Counted from the first letter of the stretch, positions 1 to 9,196 are shown. The stretch: DNA of 64,000 bases from Mycolicibacterium sphagni (GCF_002250655.1 NZ_NOZR01000007.1:124001-188000); one strand, 5' to 3'. Numbers and translations: made by a program. Notes: generated from the letters alone by a model not told the origin.

Positions 1-458
1 CCGCCGTCGAAATAGACCTTGTAGCCGTTGTCTTCCGGCGGGTTGTGCGAGGCGGTGATCTGCACCCCGGCGGCGGCGCCGGTGTGCCGCACTGCGAACG
101 CGACGACCGGGGTGGGCACCGGATGTTCCCAGGTGATCACCGAAAATCCTTGAGCGGCAAATACTTCAGCTGCCGCTGCGCCGAACTGCGCCGACCCGTG
201 CCGGGCGTCTCGGCCGACGACGACCGTCGAACCGCCCAGGCCGCGCTCGGTCAGCACCCGGGTCACCGCCCAACTGGCCCGCAGTACCACCGCGAGGTTC
301 ATCGCGTCGGGACCGCCGCGCACCGGCCCGCGCAGGCCCGCGGTGCCGAATGTCAGCGATCGGGCGAAACGGGCGGTGAGCTCGTCGCGATCCAGTGCGG
401 CCAACTCGGCGGCCGTGACAGGATCGGGATCGTGGGCAATCCAGTCCTCGGGGGTCAC
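1..458 (-). CDS. pmmB: Phosphomannomutase/phosphoglucomutase, N-terminal part (runs off the window)
   Basis: This is the first ~152 codons of an alpha-D-phosphohexomutase, which interconverts hexose 1- and 6-phosphates for mannose and glucose activation in the cytosol. Visible motifs are FGTAGLRG near residue 37 and the phosphoserine loop TASHNPPEDNGYK close to the window edge. The GTG start at 458 overlaps the TGA of the upstream marR gene by 4 bp (GTGA), so the two are translationally coupled. Homology to Rv3308 and the adjacent purine nucleoside phosphorylase and amidohydrolases support the name. The rest of the gene lies outside the window. Confidence 0.9.
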   Translation of the reverse strand, partial: MTPEDWIAHDPDPVTAAELAALDRDELTARFARSLTFGTAGLRGPVRGGPDAMNLAVVLRASWAVTRVLTERGLGGSTVVVGRDARHGSAQFGAAAAEVFAAQGFSVITWEHPVPTPVVAFAVRHTGAAAGVQITASHNPPEDNGYKVYFDG

Positions 459-913
459 GGCACTGATTGTGCCGCGCGCTCGGCGTCGGCCAGCTTCCGC
501 AGGACCGGCGCGGTGAGCATCAGCAGGTTGAATTCCAGCTCGCAGAGATGATCGCGCATCGTCTCGTACAACCACCCGTCGCGCTGTGCGCGGTCGCGCA
601 GCAGCAACTCGAGCCCGTCGGCGGTGAGCTCGATCAGTTGCCGGCGGCGATCGGTATCGTCGGTGCGGCGGGAGAGCAGGCCCCGGGATTCGAGTTCGTT
701 GATGCCGTCGGTCAGCGACTGCACCCGGACGTGCAGCCGGGCGGCGATCTCCGCCGGTGTGGTCACCCCGGCCCGGCTCACGTCGCCGAGGATTTCGAGC
801 TGGCTGATCGTCAGCCCGTTGTCGGGACGATGCCTGCGAAGCTGACGGGCCAGCGCCATCATCGCTTCCCGCAATTCGGTAGCTGTAGCCGACGGTGCGG
901 CGTTTACGGTCAT
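455..913 (-). CDS. MarR-family transcriptional regulator
   Basis: A 152-aa winged-helix regulator. The recognition region lies around residues 32-85 (LTISQLEILGDVSRAG, then TTPAEIAARLHVRVQSLTDGI) with a basic wing (SRRTDDTDRRRQLIELT). It is divergent from an AbrB-type membrane protein and coupled to pmmB by a 4-bp overlap. A perfect inverted repeat of 7+7 bp lies one base before its own ATG and overlaps a TATAAC -10 box, which points to autorepression. A second, similar site precedes the divergent gene. The inducer is unknown. Confidence 0.9.
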   Translation of the reverse strand: MTVNAAPSATATELREAMMALARQLRRHRPDNGLTISQLEILGDVSRAGVTTPAEIAARLHVRVQSLTDGINELESRGLLSRRTDDTDRRRQLIELTADGLELLLRDRAQRDGWLYETMRDHLCELEFNLLMLTAPVLRKLADAERAAQSVP

Positions 914-914
914 A

Positions 915-934
915 TAGCAAGTTATACCTTGCTA
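915..934. promoter_or_regulatory. MarR operator 1, over the marR promoter
   Basis: Perfect inverted repeat TAGCAAG (915-921), N6, CTTGCTA (928-934). On the minus strand the -10 candidate TATAAC (926-921) lies inside the repeat, 7 nt before the marR ATG, so the marR message would be leaderless and repressed by its own product. Confidence 0.75.
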
Positions 935-978
935 ATTGGTGATTAATCTCGCCTGACTTGCAGTTGGCACAGAAAGAA

Positions 979-998
979 ATACAAGGGCATACTTGCTA
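979..998. promoter_or_regulatory. MarR operator 2, over the AbrB-type gene promoter
   Basis: CAAG (982-985), N6, CTTGCTA (992-998). The right half is identical to operator 1 and the spacing is the same. It ends one base before the ATG at 1000, exactly as operator 1 ends one base before the marR ATG; both read CTTGCTATATG into the start codon. A -10-like CATACT lies in the centre. Confidence 0.65.
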
Positions 999-999
999 T

Positions 1000-2112
1000 A
1001 TGCGATGGGTTCTACTGGTGCTTGTGACGATCGGGGTCACCGTGCCACTGAACCGGCTCGGCGTCCCATCCGCAGCATTGTTCGCGGCCCTGCTGGTCGG
1101 CATCGTGCTCGCGATCGCCCGGCTGGCGCCCGCCGGCGTGCCGCGCGTCGCCGGATTGGCGGCCCAGGGGGCGCTCGGCGTCTACATCGGAACCATGGTG
1201 CACTCCGATTCGCTGTCGGCTCTCGGCCCGAACTGGCCGGTGGTCGTCGGCGTCGGCGTGGTCACGCTGCTGCTCAGCATCGGCGCGGGTGCGCTGCTTG
1301 GATTACACCGGGACATCAGCGCGCTCACCGGGGCGCTCGCGCTGGTCGCCGGTGGCGCGTCCGGCTTGGTGGCGATCGCACGAGAACTCGGCGGTGACGA
1401 TCGGGTGGTCGCTGTCGTCCAATACCTGCGGGTGGCCGTCATCACCGCGTCGATGCCCGTTGTCGTCACCCTCGTCTACCACGCCGACCGGTCGTCGCAT
1501 GCGGCAATGGATTCCCAATCCCATTCGGCCCCTTGGTATCTGAACTTGGCGTTGATCGTCGGGCTGGTGGTTGCCGGATCCGTCGTCGGCAGGCTGGCGC
1601 GGCTACCCGGAGCCGGTCTACTGGGTCCGATGGCGTTGACCATCGTGGCCGAACTGAGCGGCTGGTCGCTGGGCCTGGCCGTGCCCGCAGTGCTGGTGTC
1701 AGCCTCCTACATGCTGATCGGCTGGCAGGCCGGGGTGGCGTTCACCCGCGAGTCGTTGCGAGCGATCGAACGGCTGCTGCCTGCCGCGCTCGGTCTGATC
1801 GTCCTGCTCAACGTCGCCACCGCGGGGTTGGGGGTGGCGCTTTCGAAGATCACCGGCGTCAGCATGCTCGACGGCTATCTGGCCACCAGCCCGGGCGGTA
1901 TCTACGCCGTGCTCGCCACCGCGGTCGAAACCGGCTCCAATGTCACGTTCATCGTCGCCACCCAGGTGGTGCGCGTCCTGCTGATGTTGTTCGCCGCGCC
2001 CCTGCTGGCCCGCGGCTTGGTGCGCCTGACCTACAGGCGCGCCAGCACCGACGCCAGCAGCGAGCCCATCGCCGTGGCCGATGCCCGGCCGGCCGCCAGC
2101 ACTTCGTCGTGA
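1000..2112 (+). CDS. AbrB-family integral membrane protein (putative transporter)
   Basis: About 370 aa of almost continuous hydrophobic helices with small-residue loops, typical of the AbrB/AmoA-like membrane family (Pfam AbrB, unrelated to the Bacillus AbrB regulator). Repeated features such as [25 protein letters not shown] and, in the second half, [17 protein letters not shown] match the family's duplicated architecture. A TTG at 958 would give 14 more hydrophilic residues, but ATG 1000 is preferred because operator 2 and a -10-like box lie directly before it. The substrate is unknown. The divergent MarR gene probably controls it. Confidence 0.8.
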   Translation: MRWVLLVLVTIGVTVPLNRLGVPSAALFAALLVGIVLAIARLAPAGVPRVAGLAAQGALGVYIGTMVHSDSLSALGPNWPVVVGVGVVTLLLSIGAGALLGLHRDISALTGALALVAGGASGLVAIARELGGDDRVVAVVQYLRVAVITASMPVVVTLVYHADRSSHAAMDSQSHSAPWYLNLALIVGLVVAGSVVGRLARLPGAGLLGPMALTIVAELSGWSLGLAVPAVLVSASYMLIGWQAGVAFTRESLRAIERLLPAALGLIVLLNVATAGLGVALSKITGVSMLDGYLATSPGGIYAVLATAVETGSNVTFIVATQVVRVLLMLFAAPLLARGLVRLTYRRASTDASSEPIAVADARPAASTSS

Positions 2113-2816
2113 CTGAGCGGCTGACCGGTCATCCCGGCGGCCAGGTTCGTCACCAGCGACACCCCGAGTACCTCCGCGCCTGCTGCGCGCGCGGCGATGG
2201 TTTCGTGCACGGTCGACATGCCCACCAGATCGGCTCCAAGCGTCCGCAGCATCCGGATCTCGGCAGGAGTCTCGTAATGCGGACCCGGCATGCCCGCGTA
2301 GACGCCCTCGGCCAGGGTCGGATCGACCGCGAGGGCCAGTTCCCGCAGCCGTGGCGAGTACGCGTCGACGAGGTCGACGAACTGGGCTCCGACCAGCGGG
2401 GAGCGGGCTGTCAGGTTCAGGTGGTCGCTGATCAGGACCGGCTGCCCGACCCGATACTCGGGTCGCAGGCCCCCGGCCGCGTTGGTCAACACGACGACCT
2501 TCGCGCCGGCCGCGCGTGCCGTGCGCACCGGATGGACCACGGCGCGCAGGTCGTGACCTTCGTAGGCGTGGATGCGGCCCAACAGCACCAGCACGTTGTG
2601 CGAAGCGACGGGCACCGACAACACCCGGCCGCGATGCCCGAGTGCCGACGGGGGAGTGAACCCGGGGATCGCCGACATCGGAACCTCGGCCACCGGTGTT
2701 CCCAGCGCAGCGGCGGCCGGTGCCCACCCCGACCCGAGGACCACTGCGACGTCGTGCCGCTCCACACCGGTGCGCTCGGCGATCACCGTTGCGGCATGCT
2801 CGGCGTCTGGACTCAC
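2031..2816 (-). CDS. deoD: Purine nucleoside phosphorylase
   Basis: About 261 aa, trimeric-type PNP, splitting (deoxy)inosine and guanosine with phosphate in purine salvage. Motifs: VVLGSGW near the N-terminus (phosphate loop), [40 protein letters not shown] and [14 protein letters not shown] (purine site). GTG 2816 is chosen because it gives the family's usual length (M. tuberculosis homologue about 268 aa) and follows a TAGGCT box by 8 nt; the longer open frame reaches into amiB1. The 3' end overlaps the convergent AbrB-type gene by 82 bp. Confidence 0.9.
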   Translation of the reverse strand: MSPDAEHAATVIAERTGVERHDVAVVLGSGWAPAAAALGTPVAEVPMSAIPGFTPPSALGHRGRVLSVPVASHNVLVLLGRIHAYEGHDLRAVVHPVRTARAAGAKVVVLTNAAGGLRPEYRVGQPVLISDHLNLTARSPLVGAQFVDLVDAYSPRLRELALAVDPTLAEGVYAGMPGPHYETPAEIRMLRTLGADLVGMSTVHETIAARAAGAEVLGVSLVTNLAAGMTGQPLSHDEVLAAGRASATAMGSLLASVLARL

Positions 2817-2824
2817 AGCCAGCG

Positions 2825-2847
2825 AGCCTAGCCGCCAATGCGATACT
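2825..2847. promoter_or_regulatory. Divergent leaderless promoters for deoD and amiB1
   Basis: Minus strand: TAGGCT (2830-2825), 8 nt before the deoD GTG. Plus strand: GATACT (2842-2847), 6 nt before the amiB1 ATG at 2854. The 37-bp gap leaves no room for 5' leaders. Confidence 0.5.
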
Positions 2848-2853
2848 TCGTGG

Positions 2854-4044
2854 ATGCCTACAGCCACTGCGTCGACCCGCGTCGAGGACGTGGTCGCGGC
2901 GCGTCGTGGCGATCTGATCGAACTCTCCCACGCCATTCATGCCGAGCCGGAACTCGCCTTCGACGAGCACCGCAGCTGCGCCAAGACCCTGGCGTTGGTG
3001 GCTGAGCGCGGCTTCGAGATCAGTGCGGCACCCGGTGGTTTGGACACCGCATTCCGCGCCGACTTCGGCTCTGGTCCGCTGGTGATCGGGATCTGCGCGG
3101 AGTACGACGCCCTGCCCGGCATTGGCCACGCGTGTGGACACAACATCATCGCGGCGTCGGCCGTCGGCACCGCCCTGGCGCTGGCCGAGGTGGCCGACGA
3201 ACTCGGGCTCACGGTGGCCCTGATCGGAACGCCCGCCGAGGAGTCCGGCGGCGGCAAGGCCCTGCTGATCGACGCGGGCGTATTCGACGACGTCGCGGCC
3301 GCCGTCATGCTGCACCCCGGACCCATCGACATCGCCGCCGCTCGGTCGCTGGCGCTGTCCGAAGTCATCGTCACCTACACCGGCCGGGAATCCCATGCGG
3401 CGGTCGCGCCGTATATGGGTGTCAACGCCGCTGATGCGGTGACGGTCGCGCAGGTGGCGATCGGGCTGCTGCGCCAGCAGATGGCGCCCGGCCAGCTGGC
3501 CCACGGCATCGTCACCGAAGGCGGCTCGGCCACCAACGTCATCCCCGGCCGGGCGCGGCTGCAGTACACGATGCGTGCCGTCGACACCGATTCACTGCGG
3601 GGACTGGAAGCCAAGATGCGCGGCTGCTTCGCTGCGGGCGCGGTCGCGACCGGATGCGAGCACGAGATTGCCGAAGCCGCACCGCCGTACGCCGAACTGA
3701 CCCCCGACCCCTGGCTGGCCGAGGTGATCCGCGACGAGATGACGAAGATCGGCCGCAACCCTGTTCCTGCCGACGTGGAGGCCGCAATGCCGTTGGGCAG
3801 CACCGACATGGGCAATGTCACGCAACTGCTACCGGGAATCCATCCGGTGGTGGGCATCGAATCGGACGGCGCGGTGATCCACCAGCCCGGCTTCACCGTC
3901 GCCGCGGGTGGGCCCAGCGGTGATCGTGCGGTCGCCGAGGGCGCGATCATGTTGGCGCGCACAGTCGTTCGGTTGGCCGAGACGGTTGCCGAGCGCGATC
4001 GGGTATTGGAACTTCGAGATCGGCGGGGGGCGGATCGCCGATGA
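2854..4044 (+). CDS. amiB1: M20-family amidohydrolase AmiB1
   Basis: 396 aa, M20D/aminoacylase-type metallo-amidohydrolase. Metal-site motifs are [16 protein letters not shown] (about residues 80-95) and [11 protein letters not shown] with the catalytic Glu pair; the lid domain follows and the C-terminal [12 protein letters not shown] segment closes the site. Members hydrolyse N-acyl amino acids or related amides; the substrate of the mycobacterial enzyme is not established here. First gene of an amiB1-amiA1-galE operon; its TGA overlaps the amiA1 ATG (ATGA). Confidence 0.88.
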   Translation: MPTATASTRVEDVVAARRGDLIELSHAIHAEPELAFDEHRSCAKTLALVAERGFEISAAPGGLDTAFRADFGSGPLVIGICAEYDALPGIGHACGHNIIAASAVGTALALAEVADELGLTVALIGTPAEESGGGKALLIDAGVFDDVAAAVMLHPGPIDIAAARSLALSEVIVTYTGRESHAAVAPYMGVNAADAVTVAQVAIGLLRQQMAPGQLAHGIVTEGGSATNVIPGRARLQYTMRAVDTDSLRGLEAKMRGCFAAGAVATGCEHEIAEAAPPYAELTPDPWLAEVIRDEMTKIGRNPVPADVEAAMPLGSTDMGNVTQLLPGIHPVVGIESDGAVIHQPGFTVAAGGPSGDRAVAEGAIMLARTVVRLAETVAERDRVLELRDRRGADRR

Positions 4045-5210
4045 GCATCGCCGACACCACAGAGTCCTGGCTGGCCGGAAGCTTCGATGATCTGGTGCAG
4101 TGGCGCAGGCACATTCACCGCTATCCGGAGTTGGGCCGACAGGAGTTCGCCACCACGCAGTTCGTCGCCGACCGTCTGGTGGAGGCTGGGCTCAACCCCA
4201 AGGTGTTGCCCGGCGGGACGGGTCTGACATGTGACTTCGGCCCCGAGCATGCGCCGCGAATTGCGTTGCGGGCCGATATGGACGCGCTGCCGATGGCCGA
4301 ACGCACCGGCGCCCCCTACAGCTCGACGGTGCCGAACGTCGCGCACGCGTGTGGGCACGACGCCCACACGGCCATGCTGATCGGAGCGGCGACGGCGCTG
4401 GCGTCGGTGCCGGAACTTCCCGTCGGTGTGCGGCTGGTCTTTCAGGCGGCCGAAGAGCTGATGCCCGGTGGTGCGATCGACGCGATCGCGGCCGGCGCGC
4501 TGGTCGGGGTGTCGCGAATCTTCGCGCTGCACTGCGACCCTCGGCTGTCGGTGGGACGGGTCGCGATCATCCCGGGTCCCATCACGTCGGCGGCGGATTC
4601 GATCGAGATCACATTGCACTCACCCGGCGGTCACACGTCGCGGCCTCATCTGACGTCGGATCTCGTTTATGGCATGGGCACGCTGATCACCGGGCTGCCC
4701 GGCGTGTTGTCGCGCCGGATCGATCCGCGACACAGCACCGTTATGGTGTGGGGTGCGGCAAACGCCGGTGTCGCGGCCAACGCGATCCCGCAGTCCGGAA
4801 CGTTGGCGGGTACAGTGCGCACGGCCAGCCGCGATACCTGGGTAGCAATGGAAAGTCTTGTGCGGGAAATTGTTTCGGGTCTGCTTGCTCCCCTTGGTGT
4901 CGAGCACACGCTTCAGTACCATCGTGGTGTGCCGCCGGTTGTCAACGAGGAACGCTCGACGCAGATCATGACGCACGCCATTGAGGCGGTGGGGCCGGAC
5001 ACGCTGGCCGACACCCATCAGTCCGGTGGCGGTGAGGACTTCTCCTGGTATCTGGAGGAGGTGCCCGGCGCGATGGCGCGGCTGGGTGTGTGGAGTGGTC
5101 AGGGACCGCAACTGGACCTGCACCAGCCGACGTTCGACCTCGACGAGAGGGCGCTCGCGGTCGGGGTCCGAGTGCTGGTCAACGTCGTCGAGCAGTCTGC
5201 GGAGTTCTGA
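4041..5210 (+). CDS. amiA1: M20-family amidohydrolase AmiA1
   Basis: 389 aa, the same length as the M. tuberculosis protein, and a paralogue of AmiB1. Metal ligands are visible as RADMDALP (residues 78-84), AHACGHDAH (C104, H106), the Glu pair in FQAAEEL (E138/E139) and FALHCDP (H164). It starts inside the amiB1 stop codon and its own TGA touches the galE ATG, so the three genes should be co-translated. Predicted cytosolic N-acyl amino acid or peptide-like amidase; exact substrate unknown. Confidence 0.88.
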   Translation: MSIADTTESWLAGSFDDLVQWRRHIHRYPELGRQEFATTQFVADRLVEAGLNPKVLPGGTGLTCDFGPEHAPRIALRADMDALPMAERTGAPYSSTVPNVAHACGHDAHTAMLIGAATALASVPELPVGVRLVFQAAEELMPGGAIDAIAAGALVGVSRIFALHCDPRLSVGRVAIIPGPITSAADSIEITLHSPGGHTSRPHLTSDLVYGMGTLITGLPGVLSRRIDPRHSTVMVWGAANAGVAANAIPQSGTLAGTVRTASRDTWVAMESLVREIVSGLLAPLGVEHTLQYHRGVPPVVNEERSTQIMTHAIEAVGPDTLADTHQSGGGEDFSWYLEEVPGAMARLGVWSGQGPQLDLHQPTFDLDERALAVGVRVLVNVVEQSAEF

Positions 5211-6169
5211 TGAAACTTCTGGTGACCGGGGGCGCGGGATACGTCGGCAGCGTGTGCGCCGCAGTGCTGTTGGAGCAGGGGCACGAGGTGGTAGTCGTCG
5301 ACGACCTCTCGACGGGCAATGCCGATGCCGTCCCGGCGGGGGCGCAGTTCGTCGAGGCTGACATGGTCGAGGTGGCCCCGGACCTGCTGGGCGCCGGAGC
5401 GTTTGACGGGGTGTTGCACTTCGCCGCGAAGTCGTTGGTGGGGGAGTCCGTCGCGGAGCCGGAGAAGTACTGGCGTGGCAACGTCGTCAAGACGCTGGAA
5501 CTGCTCGAGGCGATGCGTGCGGCCGGCACGCCGCGGCTGGTGTTCTCGTCGACGGCGGCGACCTACGGCGAGCCCGAGTCCGTGCCGATCACCGAGGAGG
5601 CGCCGACTCGGCCCACGAATGCCTATGGCGCCACCAAGCTCGCGATCGACCACGCGATCACGTCCTACGCCACCGCACATGGCCTGGCCGCCACGAGCCT
5701 GCGCTACTTCAACGTGGCCGGTGCATACGCCGGCTTCGGTGAGCGGCACGCCACCGAGACGCACCTGATTCCGCTGGTGTTGCAGGTGGCCACCGGCCGG
5801 CGGCCCGAGATTCTGGTGTTCGGCACCGACTGGCCCACACCGGACGGCACGTGCATCCGCGACTACATCCACGTCCGCGATCTCGCCGACGCTCACCTGC
5901 TCGCGCTGCAGACCTCGAAGCCGGGCGAACATCGAATCTACAACCTGGGCAACGGCACGGGCTTTTCGGTTCGCGAGGTGATCGCGTCTTGCGAACGGAT
6001 CACCGGTGGGCCCATTGCGGCGCGTGATGTCGAGCGCCGAGCCGGTGACCCGGCGGTGCTCATCGCCTCCAGCGACAAGGCCGTCACCGAACTCGGCTGG
6101 AAACCCCAGCACACCACCATCGACGAGATCGTCGCCGACGCTTGGGAATTCACCCGCTCGCGCTTTTGA
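5210..6169 (+). CDS. galE: UDP-glucose 4-epimerase
   Basis: 319-aa extended SDR interconverting UDP-glucose and UDP-galactose, a precursor of galactan. NAD-binding TGGAGYVG lies at residues 6-13; the catalytic centre is SSTAATYG (113-120) with Y139-x3-K143 in [15 protein letters not shown] and [12 protein letters not shown] are typical GalE segments. ATG 5210 is used: it overlaps the last base of the amiA1 stop, and the longer frame to 5090 would only read into amiA1. An inverted repeat follows immediately downstream. Confidence 0.9.
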   Translation: MKLLVTGGAGYVGSVCAAVLLEQGHEVVVVDDLSTGNADAVPAGAQFVEADMVEVAPDLLGAGAFDGVLHFAAKSLVGESVAEPEKYWRGNVVKTLELLEAMRAAGTPRLVFSSTAATYGEPESVPITEEAPTRPTNAYGATKLAIDHAITSYATAHGLAATSLRYFNVAGAYAGFGERHATETHLIPLVLQVATGRRPEILVFGTDWPTPDGTCIRDYIHVRDLADAHLLALQTSKPGEHRIYNLGNGTGFSVREVIASCERITGGPIAARDVERRAGDPAVLIASSDKAVTELGWKPQHTTIDEIVADAWEFTRSRF

Positions 6170-6172
6170 CCG

Positions 6173-6230
6173 CGAGCGTGCGTGTCAGCACAGCGACACG
6201 CCGCATTTGTGAGCAGCCCACGCACGCTCG
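6173..6230. repeat. 58-bp palindromic element, upstream copy
   Basis: Structure: a 29-nt unit beginning CGAGCGTGCGTG (6173-6184) and containing GCGTGTC, N8, GACACGC (6180-6186 and 6195-6201); 17 nt of spacer; then CACGCACGCTCG (6219-6230), the exact reverse complement of the first 12 nt. It follows the galE stop by 3 bp, so it may also end galE transcription. A second copy in inverted orientation lies at 7159-7216. Confidence 0.85.
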
Positions 6231-6283
6231 TTGTCCACAGGGCTGACTTTCCGACGGTGTGTTCAGCGTGCAACATCACCGGG

Positions 6284-7171
6284 ATGCACGACGCGCTTGC
6301 CGCGCTGTTTGAGAGCCAGGACGGAGTGGCGACAGCCGGCCAGATCCTCGCCGTAGTGAGTCGGCGTCAATTCGAGATGCTTCTGGAATGCACTGCAGTA
6401 GAACGTATCTGGCACGGAGTTTACAGTTACGGACCCGCTGGCACGGCCCGCAGGCTCAAGGGTCTCGACGTGGCTTGCGGAGAGGTGGTGGGCATCTGCA
6501 TGGCCACTGCGGCGGGTGCATACGGTTTCGATACCGAGAACAGCGCCGAATTGCACGTGCTGAACCCATCTGGGCACCAGCTGCGGCCTACCGATGGGCT
6601 CGTCGTGCACCGCCGCGACGGTGCTCCCTTGACCCTGGTGTCAGGTCGCCCGGCCACGGCACCGGCGTGGACAGCCATCGAGGTAGCCCGCACATTGCGA
6701 CGTCCGCGAGCGCTTGCCACGCTCGACGCCGCTCTGCGCTCAGGGCGCTGCGATCCGTCAGATTTATCCCGCGGTGCGGCGGCGCAGCAGGGGCGACGAG
6801 GCATAGTGAAGGTCCGCCAATTGCTTCCGCTTGCCGACGCCCGAGCCGAGTCGCCGATGGAAAGCGAAGCCCGCCTCGTCATGATCGATGGCGGGCTTCC
6901 CACCCCGGTTCTGCAGCACGAAGTCGTCGACGCTCGCGGAAGGCTGCGCAGGCTCGACTTCGCGTGGCCGAGTCACAGGGTCGCCGCCGAATACGACAGC
7001 GGTGAATGGCACGTCGGGGCGGATGCGCTTCGACGCGACAGGGAAAAGCTGGCCGCACTGCAAGACCTCGGATGGATGGTCGTGCCGATTGTCGTCGACG
7101 ACGTGCGGCGCCACCCGAGCGCGCTGGTCAACCGTATCCATGCACATCTTGTCGCGCGTGAGTGTGCGTGA
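6284..7171 (+). CDS. AbiEi-like winged-helix plus DUF559 (Vsr-like nuclease fold) protein
   Basis: 295 aa. Residues 1-50 resemble the AbiEi antitoxin winged helix (ALFESQDGVATAGQIL, then ERIWHGVYSYG). The C-terminal ~100 residues are a DUF559 domain of the Vsr-like PD-(D/E)xK fold: SPMESEAR (E193/E195), RLDFAWP (D225), VAAEYDSGEWH (E236, D238). No AbiEii toxin gene is adjacent. ATG 6284 is preferred over a start at 6182, which would lie inside the upstream repeat. The last codons (Glu-Cys-Ala-stop) lie inside the downstream 58-bp element. Nuclease activity and biological role are unproven. Confidence 0.75.
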   Translation: MHDALAALFESQDGVATAGQILAVVSRRQFEMLLECTAVERIWHGVYSYGPAGTARRLKGLDVACGEVVGICMATAAGAYGFDTENSAELHVLNPSGHQLRPTDGLVVHRRDGAPLTLVSGRPATAPAWTAIEVARTLRRPRALATLDAALRSGRCDPSDLSRGAAAQQGRRGIVKVRQLLPLADARAESPMESEARLVMIDGGLPTPVLQHEVVDARGRLRRLDFAWPSHRVAAEYDSGEWHVGADALRRDREKLAALQDLGWMVVPIVVDDVRRHPSALVNRIHAHLVARECA

Positions 7172-7216
7172 AGTGATCGCGGCGACCGCGTGTCCATGTG
7201 CAGACACGCACGCTCG
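7159..7216. repeat. 58-bp palindromic element, downstream copy (inverted)
   Basis: Reverse complement of the element at 6173-6230. The 29-nt unit (7216 down to 7188) matches at 26 of 29 positions, the 17-nt spacer length is the same, and the terminal 12-mer (7170-7159) matches at 10 of 12. It overlaps the last 13 nt of the DUF559 gene. The two copies therefore bracket that gene as inverted repeats. Confidence 0.85.
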
Positions 7217-7229
7217 CGAGTGGGAGGTA

Positions 7230-7718
7230 TTAGCTGCTGCTGCTGCTGGTCCCCGGGCCGATATTGCGCGCCGGACGGGTGCGCAGGTCGTGCACGTACT
7301 CAGCTGGGGCACCGGCGATCTCGGCGGCGTCAGCCATCACGCCGATGTACCGCGCCGAGGGCAGCCCGCCTTCCCAGGCGTCCAGTACATAGAGCCACGC
7401 CAGCACGGGATCGGTTGTGGTGTCCGTGGATTCGCACTCGATACGGCATCTGATCTTCTTGTGGAAGCCCAGCTCCGAGCCTTCCCAGCGGTCCAGGTTC
7501 TGCTCGTCGGCGGCGGTCATGTCGTAGAGCACCACGAACACCTTCGACTCGGGCTCCTCGACCAGCGTCGCCAGCGCGCCTTCCCAGCCGATGTCCTCGC
7601 CGGCGAACGTCAGCCGCCAGCCGTGCAACCAGCCGGTGCCGGCCATCGGGGAATGCGGCGCGCGCTCCAGCATCTGATCGGGATGCATGTTGGACCCGTA
7701 GGCGGCGTAGAGCGGCAC
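7230..7718 (-). CDS. Gamma-glutamylcyclotransferase-like protein
   Basis: 162 aa, GGCT/AIG2-like fold. The N-terminal YGSNMHPDQM (residues 7-16) is the family substrate loop, followed by GWRLTFAGED and VVLYDMTAADEQNLDRWEG. It corresponds to Rv3304 (about 159 aa). It ends in a short Thr-Ser5 tail encoded by a run of CTG/CAG-like triplets. GTG 7718 follows a TAGGCT box by 6 nt. Members cyclise gamma-glutamyl amines; the substrate here is not known. Divergent from lpdA. Confidence 0.8.
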   Translation of the reverse strand: MPLYAAYGSNMHPDQMLERAPHSPMAGTGWLHGWRLTFAGEDIGWEGALATLVEEPESKVFVVLYDMTAADEQNLDRWEGSELGFHKKIRCRIECESTDTTTDPVLAWLYVLDAWEGGLPSARYIGVMADAAEIAGAPAEYVHDLRTRPARNIGPGTSSSSS

Positions 7719-7724
7719 GGGGAA

Positions 7725-7774
7725 AGCCTAGAGTGTCTGGTCGTCAGGAGCGCAGGGACTCCGGTGATTAGGCT
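7725..7774. promoter_or_regulatory. Divergent leaderless promoters, GGCT-like gene and lpdA
   Basis: TAGGCT on the minus strand (7730-7725), 6 nt before the GTG at 7718, and TAGGCT on the plus strand (7769-7774), 6 nt before the GTG at 7781. The same hexamer and spacing occur on both sides. Confidence 0.55.
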
Positions 7775-7780
7775 AGGTCC

Positions 7781-9196
7781 GTGACGACGCGGATCGTGAT
7801 CATCGGTGGGGGGCCGGCAGGATACGAGGCCGCACTGGTCGCCGCAGGTCGTGGCAAGGACGTCGCCGAGGTCACCGTGGTGGACTCCGACGGCATCGGC
7901 GGAGCCTGCGTGCTGTTCGACTGCGTGCCGTCCAAGACGTTCATCGCATCGACGGGTGTGCGCACCGAGTTGCGCCGCGCCTCGGGGCTGGGTTTCGACA
8001 TCGGCATCGACGATGCAAAGATCTCGCTGCCCCAGATCAACAACCGGGTGAAGACCCTGGCCCGCTCCCAGTCGGCGGACATCGGCACGCAGTTGCTGCG
8101 CGAGAAGGTCAACGTAGTGCAGGGCCGCGGCGAGCTGATCGACTCGATACCGGGGATGGCGCACCACCGGGTGCGGGTCACCACACCTAACGGCCAGGTC
8201 GGCACGCTCAAGGCCGACGTGGTGCTGATCGCGACCGGCGCGAGCCCCCGGGTGTTGCCGAGCGCGGTGCCCGACGGGGAGCGAATCCTGACCTGGCGGC
8301 AGCTCTATGACCTTCCTGAGCTGCCCGATCACTTGGTGATCGTGGGTTCCGGAGTCACCGGCGCGGAGTTCTGCAACGCCTACACCGAGCTCGGCGTAAC
8401 CGTGACGGTGGTGGCCAGCCGCGACCAGATCCTCCCGCACGAGGACAGCGACGCGGCCGCGGTGCTCGAAGAAGTCTTCGCCGAGCGTGGCGTGACCCTG
8501 GTCAAAAACGCGAGGGCGAGCTCGGTGCTGCGCACCGCCGACGGGGTCAAGGTCACGATGGCCGACGGCCGCGTCGTCGAAGGCAGCCACGCGCTGATGA
8601 CCGTCGGCTCGGTGCCCAACACCACTGGTCTGGGCCTGGAGCGGGTCGGGATCGAGCTGGGGCCGGGCAACTACATTCCGGTCGATCGGGTGTCGCGGAC
8701 GGCCGCCTCCGGCATCTACGCCGCCGGTGACTGCACCGGGTTGCTGCTGCTGGCCTCGGTCGCGGCGATGCAGGGCCGGATCGCGATGTACCACGCACTC
8801 GGCGAGGGAGTGGCGCCGATTCGGTTGCGCACGGTGGCCTCGGCCACCTTCACCAGGCCGGAAATCGCCGCCGTCGGGGTGCCGCAAACCGCCATCGACG
8901 ACGGCTCGGTGCCCGCGCGCACCCTGATGCTGCCGTTGAACACCAACGCGCGGGCCAAGATGTCGCTGCTCACGCGTGGTTTCGTGAAGATATTCTGCCG
9001 GCCGGCCACCGGCGTCGTCATCGGCGGGGTGGTGGTGGCGCCGATCGCCTCCGAGCTGATCCTGCCGATCGCGCTGGCGGTGCAAAACCGCATTTCGGTG
9101 AGCGATCTGGCGCACACCCTCTCGGTGTACCCGTCGCTGTCCGGGTCGATTGTCGAGGCTGGGCGCCGCCTGATGGCGCACGACGATCTCGACTAG
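7781..9196 (+). CDS. lpdA: Flavoprotein disulfide-reductase family NAD(P)H quinone reductase LpdA
   Basis: 471 aa with an FAD site (IIGGGPAGYEAA, residues 7-18), an NAD(P) site (VIVGSGVTGAEF) and AGDCTG near residue 317. The redox loop ACVLFDCVPSK keeps two Cys (C43, C48). The C-terminal His-Glu pair of true dihydrolipoamide dehydrogenases (HPTLSE) is replaced by YPSLSG, so ordinary disulfide exchange is unlikely. M. tuberculosis LpdA (Rv3303c) is known as a quinone reductase rather than a lipoamide dehydrogenase, which fits. It lies directly upstream of glpD2, as in M. tuberculosis. Confidence 0.88.
   Translation: MTTRIVIIGGGPAGYEAALVAAGRGKDVAEVTVVDSDGIGGACVLFDCVPSKTFIASTGVRTELRRASGLGFDIGIDDAKISLPQINNRVKTLARSQSADIGTQLLREKVNVVQGRGELIDSIPGMAHHRVRVTTPNGQVGTLKADVVLIATGASPRVLPSAVPDGERILTWRQLYDLPELPDHLVIVGSGVTGAEFCNAYTELGVTVTVVASRDQILPHEDSDAAAVLEEVFAERGVTLVKNARASSVLRTADGVKVTMADGRVVEGSHALMTVGSVPNTTGLGLERVGIELGPGNYIPVDRVSRTAASGIYAAGDCTGLLLLASVAAMQGRIAMYHALGEGVAPIRLRTVASATFTRPEIAAVGVPQTAIDDGSVPARTLMLPLNTNARAKMSLLTRGFVKIFCRPATGVVIGGVVVAPIASELILPIALAVQNRISVSDLAHTLSVYPSLSGSIVEAGRRLMAHDDLD

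Noticed and set aside
958..999. TTG start at 958 for the AbrB-type gene
   Set aside because: It would put the MarR operator and the -10 box inside the coding region; ATG 1000 has the same start context as the divergent marR gene.
6284..7171. A complete AbiE toxin-antitoxin system
   Set aside because: Only the AbiEi-like winged helix is present, fused to DUF559; no nucleotidyltransferase (AbiEii) gene is adjacent.
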